Shown one piece after another: positions 32,800 through 44,590 of a stretch of DNA of 64,000 nucleotides (its first letter is position 1; every line of letters begins with the position of its first letter). Position numbers and translations under genes: made by a program. The stretch is from contig OX335645.2 of the NCBI GenBank assembly GCA_946894095.1, positions 10,005,001-10,069,000 on the forward strand, written 5' to 3'. The notes under the pieces are model-generated. The model made no database searches and had not been told where the DNA came from. It saw only the letters and a list, made by a program, of their open reading frames with translations. This stretch comes from Incurvaria masculella. Its lineage: Eukaryota > Arthropoda > Insecta > Lepidoptera > Incurvariidae.

Positions 32800-35700
32800 G
32801 TGACTAATTAATATTTTAGAGAATTCTTTCCTGCGGGACCAATCATTTATTGAACATAATATTTTTTCAATATTTAGCTTGCCCAGTTGCCAGTATTCTT
32901 AATGTGATAAGTCCGAGTTCTCCCCTAAATTGGGGTATACGGAACTTACATTACATAAAAGCCTCAAATCCCATACAAGTGTTACTATTTATTCTGTGGT
33001 CTTACTTCAAGCTGTCAAAATAAAACTCAGACTTGCGATTTGTATGAAAATGCGGATACAGCGTAAAAAATCGATTTGAGGAATATCTTTGATCTCAATT
33101 TTCTCTATATTATTTTACGTAAACCTGACGAATTTTCGGATGTACATTTCAGACTGGATTACCTGTGCTCCATTGGCGATAAGGAGGCGGCTACCACTCT
33201 GGCCACCACGAAACACGAGGATACGACTCTCACCACCAACCGGCGCCTTGATGCCATCTTTGCTCTCTTCCGAATTGCTTACTTCCATGGCTGCAATGTA
33301 AAAGACATGGGAAAAGCTATTAGCAAGGTACATGGTTGATTAACTCACTTCAAATATTATGGGAACCATATCTTCCACGAAAATGTTAAGGCCTCTTGGG
33401 TCTTTTTTATTGAAATACTATAAAATATATGACTTAGAACTAAAAATCTTTTTTAAACCTCCAATGTCACATAAAAAATGGATGACCTGATCAGGTCATC
33501 ATCCATTTAAGGGTCAGGAGGATTATGTAAGTTCTGTCTATCTATGGAACACCACAAGGATCTAGAAGGGGTTTAATAATTATAGGATAAGGCAATAAGG
33601 GTAAGGAGCTGCTCGTAGCCTAGTGGTGCGGGGACTGGCCTAGCGTACCAGAGGTCTGGGTTCAATTCCTCGCCCCAACATTCACCACTTTCTTTCTCTT
33701 TCTGAGTTCGATAAGTGCATTTCGTCACGAATGTGAGCCCCTCCATGGTTCGGAATTCATGTAAAACTGTAGGTCCCCTTCCCCTACTAGGTGGTTGGGT
33801 TTAAGTTTGCCCGAATTTGAAGCTTCCCGCCGATTCAGTTCAATGTAGCCGTGCTCATAAAAGGAAGGACCTGGCATGGCACCTAATTCCTTCGGGAATG
33901 TGGTTTATTGGGCTAATATCATAACGGTAGTTGTGTGGTATTAGTCATCCATATCAGGTTGCATACATTTTTTTTATTATAAGGTAATTGTCAAACAAGC
34001 AAACTCTATGCTTTCCGTTATGTGTAAAACTTTCCAAACGCTAAACATTGTAACATTTCTTAAAATCTACAAAACGTATGTAAGGCCACTACTAGAATAT
34101 GGTCATCAAATCTAGAAACCTATGCCTGCTCTCAATTGGCCGACTTATACACAAGAAACAGAAACACTCTTCGAGGGTATTGCCTGAAGATTAACAAAGC
34201 AAAAACAGCTACAAATTCTAGAAAGCGCTTCCTATCGAACAGAGTGGTGAACCTTTGGAACAAACTGCCAGAAGATGTAGTACAATCCCCATCAATAAAC
34301 TCATTTAAAAACAACCTGGATGGATAAAAAAAAAATAGATTGGATTTTTAACATACCTGTTTCGGCTGCTCGTTCATAAACAAATTAATAACTATCACAA
34401 GAAAAACCACAAGGTTACAATAAAACAAGAAAAATGTCAATGCTTCGTAAGGTAACGAAAGTCTTTGTTTAGGATCGTGGGGACTGTTATATACCACAGC
34501 AGTATCACTTTTGAAAGGAAGGAAGTTCACGTGCTGCGCGGCATGAGCTGCCCTGGCAGCAGACACGAGAGGTCCTTACGAGCACGCTCAGCATACACGG
34601 TGGGCCGCTGCCCAGTCCTCGCGTTGTAGCTCAGTCAGCGCTTGACCCTCAGGAAACGCTGTATCCGGGAGCGCGGCGAAAAGATCGAAATAAATTAAAT
34701 GGAATCCCCAGCTATGCTCTAAGCTTTCATAATTTTGTGTTCTAAGAAGCCTCTAAAGATTGGCTAACAAAGGTGGATTGCCATGCCCGGAGCAGCCTTC
34801 CTAGTATCACTCCTAGTATCCTTCTAGTATCCTCACACTAGTATCACTATATATATTTGAGGTAATAATGCATGTACGAATTCATATCGAAAGCTACGAG
34901 ACAAACGGTTCGCAGCACAAGTACAATACTCGCCACGGTACCAGCCTAAGACCCGTATTGCACCATTGTGCAATGGCAGAAAAGAACCCGCGAGTAATAG
35001 GGCCCAAATTGTATGAAAAGTTGCCTCAGTCGTTAAAAGCAATTGAAAATAATAACGTCTTTAGGAGCCGGTTAAAGGACCTGTTAACGAACAGACCTTA
35101 TTACAAGGTAACCGAATATTTTGATGACCACTTGACAGAATAATATCCGTCCAATGTGTATATAAGTCGGCTTTAATGCTTTTTCCATAGTTTAGTTTTT
35201 TGATTTGATCATTGTGACCAACTTGACTATTGTTATTTTTATTTTTATTTGATGTTATTGTTAGAATGTTAAATGATTGATTTTTTTGCTAATGAAAATA
35301 TTGACAAGTAATATTAACGATCACCAATGACAATGTTTTGTTATATGTGTGTTACTTTGTGTTATGCTAAATAAATACAATACAATACAATATAACAGGT
35401 TCCTTGGTATTAGGTAAAAATATTTAGCATATTTTTTGTGAGTTAGTTTTTATGGAATCAGACATAGACCAATACCACATGCACTGTCATGATATTAGAC
35501 CAACACATAACGTAAGAACTCGGTGCTATGTCAGAACCTTCTTTTATTGCACAGCTGAATGGAAAACACAGACAATTTTCATTGCTGCTTTGATGAAATT
35601 ATGCTTAATGCGATGGTACCGGCCCGGGCGTGATTTACCCTGCCACATAGGGGGACCTACAGTTTTAAGTAGAACTACGTCCAGCTTCACCCTCACCCTC

Positions 35701-38700
35701 CTAGAACGCACTCAGTATTGCTTAATCTTGAAACCGAAACTCGAGGCTTCACTTACGCTTTTGATCCATAAACTTGTGCTTATCTAAACGAACGTGATCT
35801 GAAAATCTAAACAAACACATTCAGTATGTCCTGCTTTTTGAGAAGCACTTATTCATGATATGGTGTTCATCCCGACAATTTGCATCATCGCACATTGTGT
35901 TCCGGTTACAGGCTCACGAGCTAGTGGACCGTGGCGGTGACTGGCGCTCGCGCAACAAACTGAAGGCGTACGAGGCTCTGTACTGCCTGTCCGTGCGCGA
36001 TTACACCCACGCCGCTGAGCTCTTCATCGATTGCGTCTCCACCTTCGAGTCCTACGAGCTTGTCGACTTTGGTAGGGTACTTTTTTAAATTTTGTTTGTG
36101 CACACTAACGTTGTTTGGTTCTTTTGTTTGGGCAACTTTTGAAAGACCTACCTGATATAGTTGTAAACTAAAAGATGAAGATAGAAAAGCGTATGTTGAG
36201 GTGTTATGGAATGAGCGATGAAAGTATGATGGAGCAATTTTACCAAGAGTGAAGACCTGGCATACTCAATCCACCCATCATGCACTTATCATGAACAGAT
36301 GTCTCATTTGCATTGTAAACTTGCAAACTTATAATCTAGCTATTGTGCACTCTGGTCTTGCCGTTACTTGCCGTAAATCTTTGTAAGGGCGCCAGTTTGC
36401 GTGTGCGACCAAGACAGGAGACAGAGAATATTTATTTGTGAGTTGGTTTTTTATGGAATCAGACATAGACCAATACCACATCCACTGTCATGATATTAAA
36501 CCCACAAGTACATGCAGAAGAGACCGAGACAAGTCTTTACTTACCTGTTTGTGGGGACTACACTGACCCATTTGGTTGGATGGGGGCATAGTCTTTGCAA
36601 GTGTTTAACTTTCAAAGAGATATTTGTCATGACCTGTTGCATAAGGCATTGATTTTCGTAAAATCATATTAAATTAGTGTATTTACCTGTGTTTTTCTTT
36701 TATAATCAATGATAAATACTTACTATTAATGTTACAAGGGATTCAAATAATTTATTTAAAGAAACATGTACGAACAACACGTCAGGCAAACATAAACTTA
36801 GGTTATGTGGATGTGAATAAAATCCAGCGGAGTTACATGCCACTACTTCGATGTGAATGGTGAACTGGCCAATGATAAAACAATTGATCATGGATAAACA
36901 ATAGACAAATGTATTTTTCTTATCCTGGTTGTTATTTTATGAACTCTTTTGTATGATATTCCAGGTAGCATCATCAGGTACTGTGTGCTGGCGTGCGCGC
37001 TGGCGCTCGAGAGGCACGAGCTGCAGGCGGCGCTCCGCAGGCAGGGCGCGGCCGAGCAGGCGCTGCGCTCGCGCTTCCCCGAGCTGCGCGAGCTTGTGGA
37101 GTCCCTGCACGCCTGCCGCTACGCTGACTTTATACGCAGTCTAGCGTGGGTATGTATAGACGGCATCAAAGATTTCTAACCTCATACAACTGTTCAATAA
37201 GGAATAATAAAAGTACACCGATAGCGTTGCAATTCACATTTCAGAATATATTAAAAACAAACCAATGAATATCAATGATATTTTTAAATAACCGTGAAAG
37301 TACTTATACAATGATTAACGCATAAAAAATTTTTGACAGGCGATGTCGCCTTCTTGATAGCGATAACTCGATAGCATTCGTAGTGGGGACCAGGTGTTTC
37401 TTCATACCATGTTTGAAGGAACCCACCCAGCTCAAACTTTGAAGGACAAAATACTTGTGAAAAAAATGGAGACATTTTGCTTATTGTACAATATCTTTTT
37501 AAGTTCAGGGGAAATAATATTTGTGATAAAAGAAACATACAGACAAATTGATAACCTCCTCCTTTTTTGAAGTCAGGTGATAATCGAAAAAAAATGGGGA
37601 AAACAGTTCAGTGGAATTATGTATACTATGTGAACTTTTACATACATGTGATGGATTGTTCAGATTTCTTATTGTCCAGACTTAGTAATTGAGGTCCTCC
37701 GGCCTCAATTGTAGGATTCCAAACCATGAAACAGCTCGCATTCGTAACGGAATCGAACTCAGAAAGATAAAGATTTTGTTGCATGAATGGGGGTGGGATT
37801 TGTACCCATGACCTTCTGGTATGGAAGACAAGTTTCTACAAGGTGGCAGGATTTAAGCCCAATGTCACATTTTGGTACTATCATCACCACTATGCATACA
37901 GTTCACTGCCGTTAAAGTTAAGCTAATGTAATGGAGCTTATTGTAGTCAGCATATATAATATCTTTGCACAAATATGGCTTCCGAGAACAACATGCTACC
38001 ATTGAACAAGTATACAGAACAGTCAATGTAATTTCTCAAGCTCTAAAAAGGTAGCAATGTTGTTCAGCAGCTTTTCTGGATATTAGCCAGGAATTTGACA
38101 ATGTGTGGCATCCTGTTTGATTCCTGCTAGATGAAGCGTTAAATCAATGTATGTAGGTATGTAGTACACTCTGTTAGTAGGAGGCATACATTACGGGAGA
38201 AGGGACTGCAGGAGAATTCCAAATTATGGGTATACAGCCGGCGGCGAAATAGGTAAACGCAATACCCATATTAGTTCTTTTTACTGGGCTCTTTCTTCAA
38301 TTAATGTGATCTTGCTTCACGGTCAATTATACATATATACATATCACATTCCTTGGAATAAGCGGAGAAAGACCTCATGGCCTCGAATGCCATAAACTTT
38401 AAAAGGCTTCACTAACATTCAATCACTAACTAACCTGACAAGATTCAACTAAAAGATTCATGCATGATCAAAGCAAGTGAATAAGACCAATGGACCTCTC
38501 CCTGCTATAATTTACCACACGCACCAGCGAATGAAGACACCAGTGATGATTATTGTATAAAAACATTTTTCAGATTGCAGTTGCACAAATATGAGTGGGA
38601 AAAGAAATAATAAGTTCCATTACGTTCGGTCATCAGGTGGAGACACAGATAATGTCGGAGGCGGTGTTCCGGCCGCACTACCACCACTACGTGCGCGAGA

Positions 38701-39634
38701 TGCGCATCAAGGCGTACGTGCAGCTGCTGCGCGCGTACCGCAGCCTCAGCCTCGAGCACATCGCCGACACGTTCGGCGTCACCCGCGCTTTCATCGAGGA
38801 CGACATCTCTAAGTCAGTATATTCATCATAACATAACATCATATCATAACATCATATCATAACATTACATACAATTTCTGCCAGTCAAAACTCAGTGAGG
38901 TCACAAACGCTCGCTCCAAACGTCACAGCCTATCTTTTCTCAAACACGTCGAGTGTGAGCTTACATGTGGTGCAGTAAACCCCTGCTCTGTTCCCGTTGA
39001 CCTAAAATTTGCATTCTCCGCTGCAAAACTCGGATAACTTCACATTGGCCATAGAGTTTGGTATATATATCGTCCTCCAGACACCCACAAACACGATTAC
39101 AGGCCCTTAGGCCTGTTTCAGTGCTTAATTGGAAGTCGGCCTTTCCAACTGGATCATAATATCGATGTGCCAAATTAAATGGAAAAAGAAAGTGGTCAAA
39201 AGATCGAGCCACTCTTGCTTACAAACCTATAATTATAGTAAATATTTTTATGCATTTTGTATTTGTAGTGTTAAAAGCGACTCCTAGTATGGTCGCCAGA
39301 CATAAACTTAGCAATACGGCATCCGCTCGCAGCTCGACCAGGCTTATCGTCCACGAGAGGAATGTGCCACCGTTAACTTCTAGTGCCGCTGCCGTGTCTA
39401 GCACGCAGATGAAGTACAGTATTGTGTATTAACAGGTTCACGGCGGCGGGGCGACTGCAGTGCCGCATCGACGCGGTGGGCGGGTGCGTGGTGACAGGCG
39501 GCGGCGCGCACACCACTGGCGCGGGCTCGTTGGCCGGCGACGGTGACCGCTCGCAGCTCTACCAGGCAACCATACGCGAGGGAGATCTGCTGCTCAACCG
39601 CGTCAAGAAGCTGGCCAGCGTCATCAACTTCTAA
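32522..39634 (+). CDS. Rpn7: Proteasome lid subunit Rpn7/PSMD6-like, divergent (6 exons)
   Basis: Exons 32522-32799, 33153-33327, 35912-36071, 36965-37149, 38637-38812 and 39436-39634 join in frame to 390 residues, against 389 in human PSMD6. All introns are GT..AG. Rpn7 is a PCI-domain scaffold of the 26S proteasome 19S lid. Diagnostic blocks are NMAPYYKEVC (about 45), YLCSIGDKEAA (about 96), GGDWRSRNKLKAYEALYC (about 160), VSTFESYELVDF, HYHHYVREMRI, and the PCI end RFTAAGRLQCRID ... GDLLLNRVKKLASVIN. The order and spacing fit the whole family. The protein is, however, far more diverged than Rpn7 usually is among insects: the acidic linker near residue 90 is shorter, and the block before LYQATIREGDLL is a glycine-rich replacement for the normally fixed NRPDSKNWQYQ. 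A paralogue is likely. Introns rule out a simple retrocopy. Confidence 0.9.
32909..33075. mobile_element. MITE family B, half copy in intron 1
   Basis: Matches the first half of the family (TTCTCCCCTAAATTGG, TTCTGTGGTCTTACTTC, AAGCTGTCAAA, GATTTGTATGAAAATGCGGA) with many substitutions, then stops. It lies in the 353-bp intron between exons 1 and 2 and ends about 78 bp before the acceptor. Confidence 0.75.
33153..33327 (+). CDS. Rpn7: Rpn7-like exon 2
   Basis: Acceptor TACATTTCAG|A completes the Arg codon. Encodes LDYLCSIGDKEAATT.. to ..DMGKAISK. Donor AAG|GTACAT, phase 0. Confidence 0.88.
33609..33945 (+). mobile_element. tRNA-derived SINE in intron 2
   Basis: The head holds an RNA polymerase III A box (TAGCCTAGTGG, about 33618) and B box (GGTTCAATTCC, 33659-33669) at tRNA-like spacing. 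A body without ORF follows. The exact 3' end is uncertain. Confidence 0.7.
33985..34328 (+). mobile_element. LINE 3'-end fragment, internally deleted
   Basis: The first part reads KTYVRPLLEYGHQI and the second RNTLRGYCLKIN ... RVVNLWNKLPEDV. Both are also found in the same order in the LINE at 1-2791, but with the middle missing. It is a dead fragment of the same group. Confidence 0.8.
34868..35396 (+). mobile_element. LINE 3'-end fragment with (ACAAT)n tail
   Basis: A 91-codon frame includes HKYNTRHGTSLRPV and GPKLYEKLPQSLK, the conserved C-terminal block downstream of many LINE reverse transcriptases. It is followed by an untranslated region and a tail AATACAATACAATACAAT at about 35376-35395. 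Confidence 0.75.
35440..35700 (+). repeat. Dispersed repeat (SINE-body type)
   Basis: GAATCAGACATAGACCAATA and CCACATGCACTGTCATGATA recur at 36458-36510 and, degenerate, at 62776-62850. GCGATGGTACCGGCCCGGGC and the following CCTGCCACATAGG resemble 62928-62975 and 9890-9930. No protein is encoded. Confidence 0.6.
35912..36071 (+). CDS. Rpn7: Rpn7-like exon 3
   Basis: Acceptor GGTTACAG|GCTCACG, phase 0. Encodes AHELVDRGGDWRSRNK.. to ..SYELVDF. The donor TTTG|GTAGGG leaves one base of a Gly codon. Confidence 0.9.
36965..37149 (+). CDS. Rpn7: Rpn7-like exon 4
   Basis: Acceptor GATATTCCAG|GTAGC completes Gly. Encodes SIIRYCVLACALALER.. to ..ACRYADFIRSLAW. It is very GC-rich compared with its surroundings. 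Donor TGG|GTATGT, phase 0. Confidence 0.9.
37973..38126 (+). mobile_element. Jockey-type RT fragment in intron 4
   Basis: In one frame it reads EQVYRTVNVISQAL, a stop, then AAFLDISQEFDNVWHP. This is the same RT segment with which the LINE at 3906 begins. A copy of dispersed repeat R follows directly. Confidence 0.75.
38127..38352 (+). repeat. Dispersed repeat family R, copy 2
   Basis: Shares the ordered blocks GATGAAGCGTTAAA, GTTAGTAGGAGGCAT, CAGGAGAATTCCAAATTATG and GGGTATACAGCCGG, then the TATACAT..ATCACATTCC end, with 61745-62042. It lies in intron 4 of the Rpn7-like gene. Confidence 0.75.
38637..38812 (+). CDS. Rpn7: Rpn7-like exon 5 (PCI domain)
   Basis: Acceptor GGTCATCAG|GTGGAG, phase 0. 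Encodes VETQIMSEAVFRPHYHHYV.. to ..AFIEDDIS. The donor TCTAA|GTCAGT leaves AA, so the joined codon is Lys before FTAAGRL. This choice keeps the family pattern S-R/K-F-x-A-A-G-R-L. Confidence 0.88.
39436..39634 (+). CDS. Rpn7: Rpn7-like exon 6 (C terminus)
   Basis: Acceptor TGTATTAACAG|GTTCAC. Encodes the winged-helix end of the PCI domain (FTAAGRLQCRID), a glycine-rich segment (GGCVVTGGGAHTTGAG), and the C-terminal helix GDLLLNRVKKLASVINF before TAA. Confidence 0.9.
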
Positions 39635-40478
39635 TTTCACCGGCGTGTTTAGCTATAGTGTGGATTTTTTTATTTTAACAGTATGGTATGTACCGATTGC
39701 TAATGAATCAAATATAAAGTATAGCAACTATCTGGTTTTTTTAAAATGTTTCACGTTCCTCTGCATGGGACAAATCTTCAGAATAGGAACGACGTAAGAG
39801 CAATGTGGTTTAAAGAAAAGTAGATTTTTACCACTGGCATAAAACCATCAAACCTGCTCATGAAATTTTACGAGAATCACTTGAGAAATGCGACCCGTAG
39901 AGGAAAATAGCCGGACGAAGGACATAAAAAGGCATTTTTTCTCAAGCTGAAACTCGCAAATGAGGCACGGACAGACTTCTTAACTAATTTGGTGGGTGGG
40001 TACCTCGACTTAAATAGTGGATAGTAGGGAAAATTAAAGATCTCATAATTTAATAATACTTTTTTAAATAATTTGAATACTTTTTGGACATTTACATAAA
40101 CATTTAGTAATGTACAGTTGGTTATTTATATCGACTGACACAATTTATCAATGACAATAATGCTACCACTACGCGGGACATTCACTAAGGATCCTATTAG
40201 CGATTTGAACCTATTCGTAAGTACTACAACTTTAGGCTAACTTGAAAATGTGTTACAAAATCATATGGCCTAGAGCCGTACAAGCGATCTTTTTTTATTC
40301 TAACAGTGCATGTACAATATTTTGTGAGTTACACTTTCCCTTTCCTAGGGCTAGCTGGCTTAAATAATTTACAAAACATTTGTAACAAATTGCGGACTAC
40401 ACAATTCATACAAATGCATATCATGTATTTTGTGCAGTAAAGAGTGGATTCGTACCACATCATGGATACAAAAGGACC
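39635..40478 (+). other. Downstream of the Rpn7-like gene
   Basis: Presumably its 3' untranslated region, followed by spacer. No clear AATAAA follows the stop closely and no other gene or repeat was recognised. Confidence 0.35.
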
Positions 40479-40772
40479 AGGGGGTCTACCATGGTGAGTT
40501 TATTCGCCGAGGGAATTACAAGTCAGGGAATAAAGCTGACGACTAGTACCATCCTCGCTGTCAAACGACGTAAGTTCACTCGTCACTCGTTTATGCAGTG
40601 TCGGTCAAGCAAATCCATAGGAAAAATTTAACATTTTTGTACCATTTCAATAGTTTGACAGATGAATGCATGGAGGTATACCTCCATGGCTGGACTGGAT
40701 GTAATCAAACGTGATTTGGATAATATTTGAATCAATCAAACTCGTCTACCGAAAATCAACTTATTCCGAGCC

Positions 40773-41400
40773 ATGAATTGGAAAACAAAAAGTGTAAGTA
40801 CGACATCACCGCCGACAACAAACTTTCGGAAGTTCTACCACCTCGCTCCGGATATCCTTGAGCTATGCCGTGAGACCGCGCCACTTCTTCCTCAACCAAG
40901 GAGACCCGACAGCATCTCCCCAGCCCAAAAAGTAAGAACATTCATGAATGCAATATCACTGATTTGGTGGGGCCGAGGGACTCTTACTACCTTATTGTGA
41001 GAGATAGCATGCAATATAAATTACGTGGTGGATAATTACCTACCCACTCGTCAAAATATTCGTCCTGAAGTGGGCGTAGATTGGCGGATAATTTACCTCA
41101 AAATATTCTTGATATAACCTACAATTGTATTTGTAATTACTTAAATATGTCTCAATTAAACCTACCTACGCTTATTAAAAAAATACCTTTGCTTTACTTA
41201 TTGTTTGTTATGCTTTCAGATAATAACTACCCTTGCATTTTTTGCGAGCGGTGACTACCAACGTATATGCGGTAGCACCGTCGACTCCTGCATCGCTCAG
41301 CAAATAGTGTCAGTTGTGATACATCAAGTGATTGCAGCCTGCATATTTTGGCAAAATTCATCTGCTTTTGCCTGAGCAAAAACGAGTACAAAAGGAAAGA
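40773..41400 (+). pseudogene. Harbinger-type transposase remnant, left arm
   Basis: The frame 40773-41000 reads NFRKFYHLAPDILELC and SISPAQKVRTFMNAI, the start of a PIF/Harbinger nuclease. The stretch 41219-41365 continues with LAFFASGDYQRICGSTVDSC then IAQQIVSVVIHQVIAA, matching the family block before FIxFP. The two pieces are out of register and the catalytic region is missing. Confidence 0.65.
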
Positions 41401-42013
41401 AATAAAACTAGGGTTAGATTAGAACCATTTTATTGTAATAGATATCAATTTGAAATAAGAAAAAATGTCACCTAAATGCTTACCCATGCATAGCCATACC
41501 ATACAAATAAAAGTAATTGTTCCGACTCTTTCAGATTTTTTTTTTATTTGGCACGCCAGTCGTTGTGGGCTGCATTGACTACACTACTTGTCCTGAAATG
41601 TTCAAATAGTTGGTTGGTTACTATGTACATTTGAGGTCCTTAAGGGGACATATGACCTTAGAATGACCATATCCAATAAGTTATCGTTTTATATTTTTAG
41701 TTTTATAAATAGGCATTTATTAGCAAACATGATTATCGGAAAACCTTGACATGAAACCATTTTATTATTTAGATTAATCTTACATGCTTACTTATATAAA
41801 AAAACCTCAACATGTATGATTTTGTCATGACGATTTAATAAAATCACCATAAATTTAATTAATTCATACCCATAACAAAAAAAATAATAATCAAACCCTA
41901 AATACTGACCGTAGGTATATTGGTGGCGGAATGAAATCAGCCAAGGAGATTAGAAGCATAAGTTCATAGGTATTTAATACGTGTGTGTATTTTATATTTA
42001 TCATCCATAGAAT

Positions 42014-42124
42014 GTACAAACGGCATCACCCTAAACGCCACACATTAAACTTTGACCCAGATAAGTTTTCCATGCAAATGCCAATGCCTACTGTGGCGCC
42101 GAGGCCGATGCGCTCTGTGCACTG
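42014..42124. repeat. Dispersed repeat, also at 3362-3466
   Basis: GTACAAACGGCATCACCCTA, CACACATTAAACTTTGACCC and CCTACTGTGGCGCCGAGG match the reverse complement of 3362-3466. A family-B MITE abuts its right end. Confidence 0.65.
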
Positions 42125-42477
42125 AGTGGGCAGTCTGAGTTCTCACCTAAATTGGCGTTACGGCAAACCGATCGACTGGCGTTTTCTCCAAACTCCATAC
42201 AAGTTTTTACTAGATATTCTGTGGTTTTACTTCTTCAAGCTGTCAAAGTCAAACGCTGACTTCCGATTTGTATGAAAACGCGGAGTGGACGTAAACCGCA
42301 ACGTCGACGTATTTACGGCAACGTTGAGTAAGCTGTCAAATCAAGCTCGGACTCGCAAATGTTAGTTCGCTTAACGCCCGCCGCGCGCGCTCTTCAATTT
42401 CTCCATACATTTGAAAACGCCAGTCGATCGGTTTGCCGTAACGCCAATTTAGGTGACAACTGAGACTACCGGCTCTG
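42120..42477. mobile_element. MITE family B, copy 3, inside the Harbinger structure
   Basis: Full-length copy with AGTTCTCACCTAAATTGGCG at the left and TTTAGGTGACAACTGAGACT at the right. Its interior blocks are shared with the copies at 31047 and 50903. Confidence 0.88.
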
Positions 42478-42654
42478 AACTTGACTTGAAATAGTTTAAC
42501 ATTTAGCATTTAGCCACAATAATCATAGAGAAGAATAACTGGCACAAAATTCCGCTGTTATTTATTTTAAAGTTCACTTAATAATGTTAATAAAATCTTT
42601 ATAAAGGCGATTGCCTAAATATACATATATACATACACACCTTTACGCCGCTTT

Positions 42655-42750
42655 CCCGAGGGGTAGGCAGAGATAATAGAGCATCATACGGTACGACCAC
42701 AGCACACTTCTTTCGGTTCATCTACAGACATAAATAGTTTCATACATACA
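42655..42750 (+). repeat. Inverted partner of 43635-43740
   Basis: CTTTCCCGAGGGGTAGGCAG followed by AGATAATAGAGCATCATACG, and then a CATCTACAGACAT block, match the reverse complement of 43635-43740. The pair is nested inside the larger inverted structure. Confidence 0.6.
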
Positions 42751-43484
42751 TGCTCTACGATTAAATATAGTACGGCTTACTATATTACAGAATTAGCTAA
42801 AAAATCTATGCATACAAATGTAATTCTAATAATTTCCTCAACGCTTTCCATGATTTTATGCACCCTCTCGATGCATTTTACTGCTCGGCCACACTCTTCC
42901 ATAGGTGCGAAGCTCATTGCGTGGCGTCTGGGCGTAATAGCGGGGGCTCGCCATTACCGGATTGCGTTCTCTGCTATGCTGACGGTTTGGTTCTTTAGGT
43001 CTGCGCGCTGGCCATCAGCATCTCCTGCACCGTCATGCTAACGATTAAAGCGGATATAGAGCTGCTGCACTTGATGGTAGAGCGTGACAGGGTACAGAGC
43101 CGGCAGCTCCAGCCTGAGGCAGATGGTAGGGCAAACGTAGCGGCTGGGCACTTGTTCGAAGTTTTTTATGGAACTAGATATACATAGCTTTTACCACACT
43201 TATTGTCATAACATAAAGTTGATGTACCACATTCACGAAGAAATTTCATAGGTGCCATGTCAGGGCTTTCCTTTTATAAGTTTGGCTATATTGCCGGATG
43301 GAAAACACGGAGAATATTTATTATTATTATAAAGTTATGCACTAGCAGCATCATGCTGATGCGTGCAATTATTGTTATGCACTTGCACTTCTGTTTTTAA
43401 GCACTTGCAATGATTTATTACCCGACTGCGCAAGAAGGAGGGTTGTTTTTTTATTTTCTTGTCCATGAATTATTAGATTTTAAG

Positions 43485-43740
43485 CAATTAAGATTTTTTG
43501 ATAACATTTACTGACGATGCACATATTATTTCCTCAGGAAGGCTGTTCCAATTATCCACAACTTGGTTTGTTAGGAAGTGTTTTCAAGGATTTGTTGATG
43601 CTTGGGTGCGATTGAACTTTAAGTCCTCTAGCCCCTAAACCACGAACTGTAAAAATGTCTGTAGAGGGAGCAAAAGTATGTTGTGATCGTACTGTATGGT
43701 GTTCTATAATCTCTGCCTACACATCCGGGAAAGCCCATCT
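43485..43740 (-). mobile_element. LINE 3'-end fragment (minus strand)
   Basis: The minus strand reads KHFLTNQVVDNWNSLPEEII, the C-terminal block of the same LINE group as 1-2791 (compare RVVELWNKLPEDV). The preceding codons are frame-broken. Confidence 0.7.
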
Positions 43741-43910
43741 ATACTTATGATAGTTTTTCGGGACTGGTATTTCTTCCTGTTAAAGTTAATATAAAATGAT
43801 AAATAAAAAGTCATTAGTTTGTACGTTAGGTTAAGCATGGGCGAGCATTTAGGTAAGTGATGTTTGTTCTTGTTTCATGTTGATAGTTATTGAAGCTCCG
43901 AATAAAAATA

Positions 43911-44590
43911 TTAAAAATGGTTCAAATCAAATCCTCGTTTTATTTCTTCTCTTTCGCGCTCGTTCTGAGGAAAGCAGATGAATTTTGCCAGAATGTGCAG
44001 GTTGTTGAGGGCTGCAATCACTTGACGCATCACAACTGACACCATTTTTTGAGCGATGCAGGAATCGACGGTGCTATGGCACATGCATTGGTGTGCATGC
44101 AAGGGTAGTCATTATCTGTAAACATAAAAAACAATAAGTAAAGAATAGGTATTTTTTTAAATAAGCATAGGTAGGTTAAATTTAGACATTTCACATTTTC
44201 AAACTGGATTCATAGTCAGTAATTACAAATTATGAATTACTTACTGATAGTATTTTTTATTACTGACTTAACTAAGAATATTTTGACGAATGGGTAGGCA
44301 AATTATCCGCCAATCAATTTACATTTCATGCAATCTCTCACAAAGGCAATCTATAAAGGCTACAAAGGCATTTATGAGCAAGTTAGAGTCTCTCGGCTCC
44401 CTACCAAATGAATGAATTGTATTGTACTTTCCTTTCGTCAAATTGTTCTTGTCTACCATATGACAAAGGTATTTTTTAAGGCTGCTGATATTGCATTCAT
44501 TGATGTTCTTACTTTTTTGGCTGGGGAAATGCTGTCGAATCTCCTTGGTTGAGGAAGAAGTGGCGCGATCTCCCAAAAAAGCTCCTCAAA
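43911..44590 (-). pseudogene. Harbinger-type transposase remnant, right arm
   Basis: On the minus strand, 44576-44319 starts near STKEIRQHFPSQKS and includes NISSLKKYLC. The stretch 44102-43911 reads STVDSCIAQKMVSVVMRQVI, then LAKFICFPQNEREREEI, the typical Harbinger block. Several stops and frame changes separate the pieces. Confidence 0.65.

Noticed and set aside
34625..34690. Second tRNA-like segment (GTAGCTCAGTCAG)
   Set aside because: Only the A-box region fits; no anticodon or T arm at the right distance.
35452..35787. 111-codon open frame in an Rpn7-like intron
   Set aside because: It starts inside a dispersed SINE-body repeat and matches nothing known.
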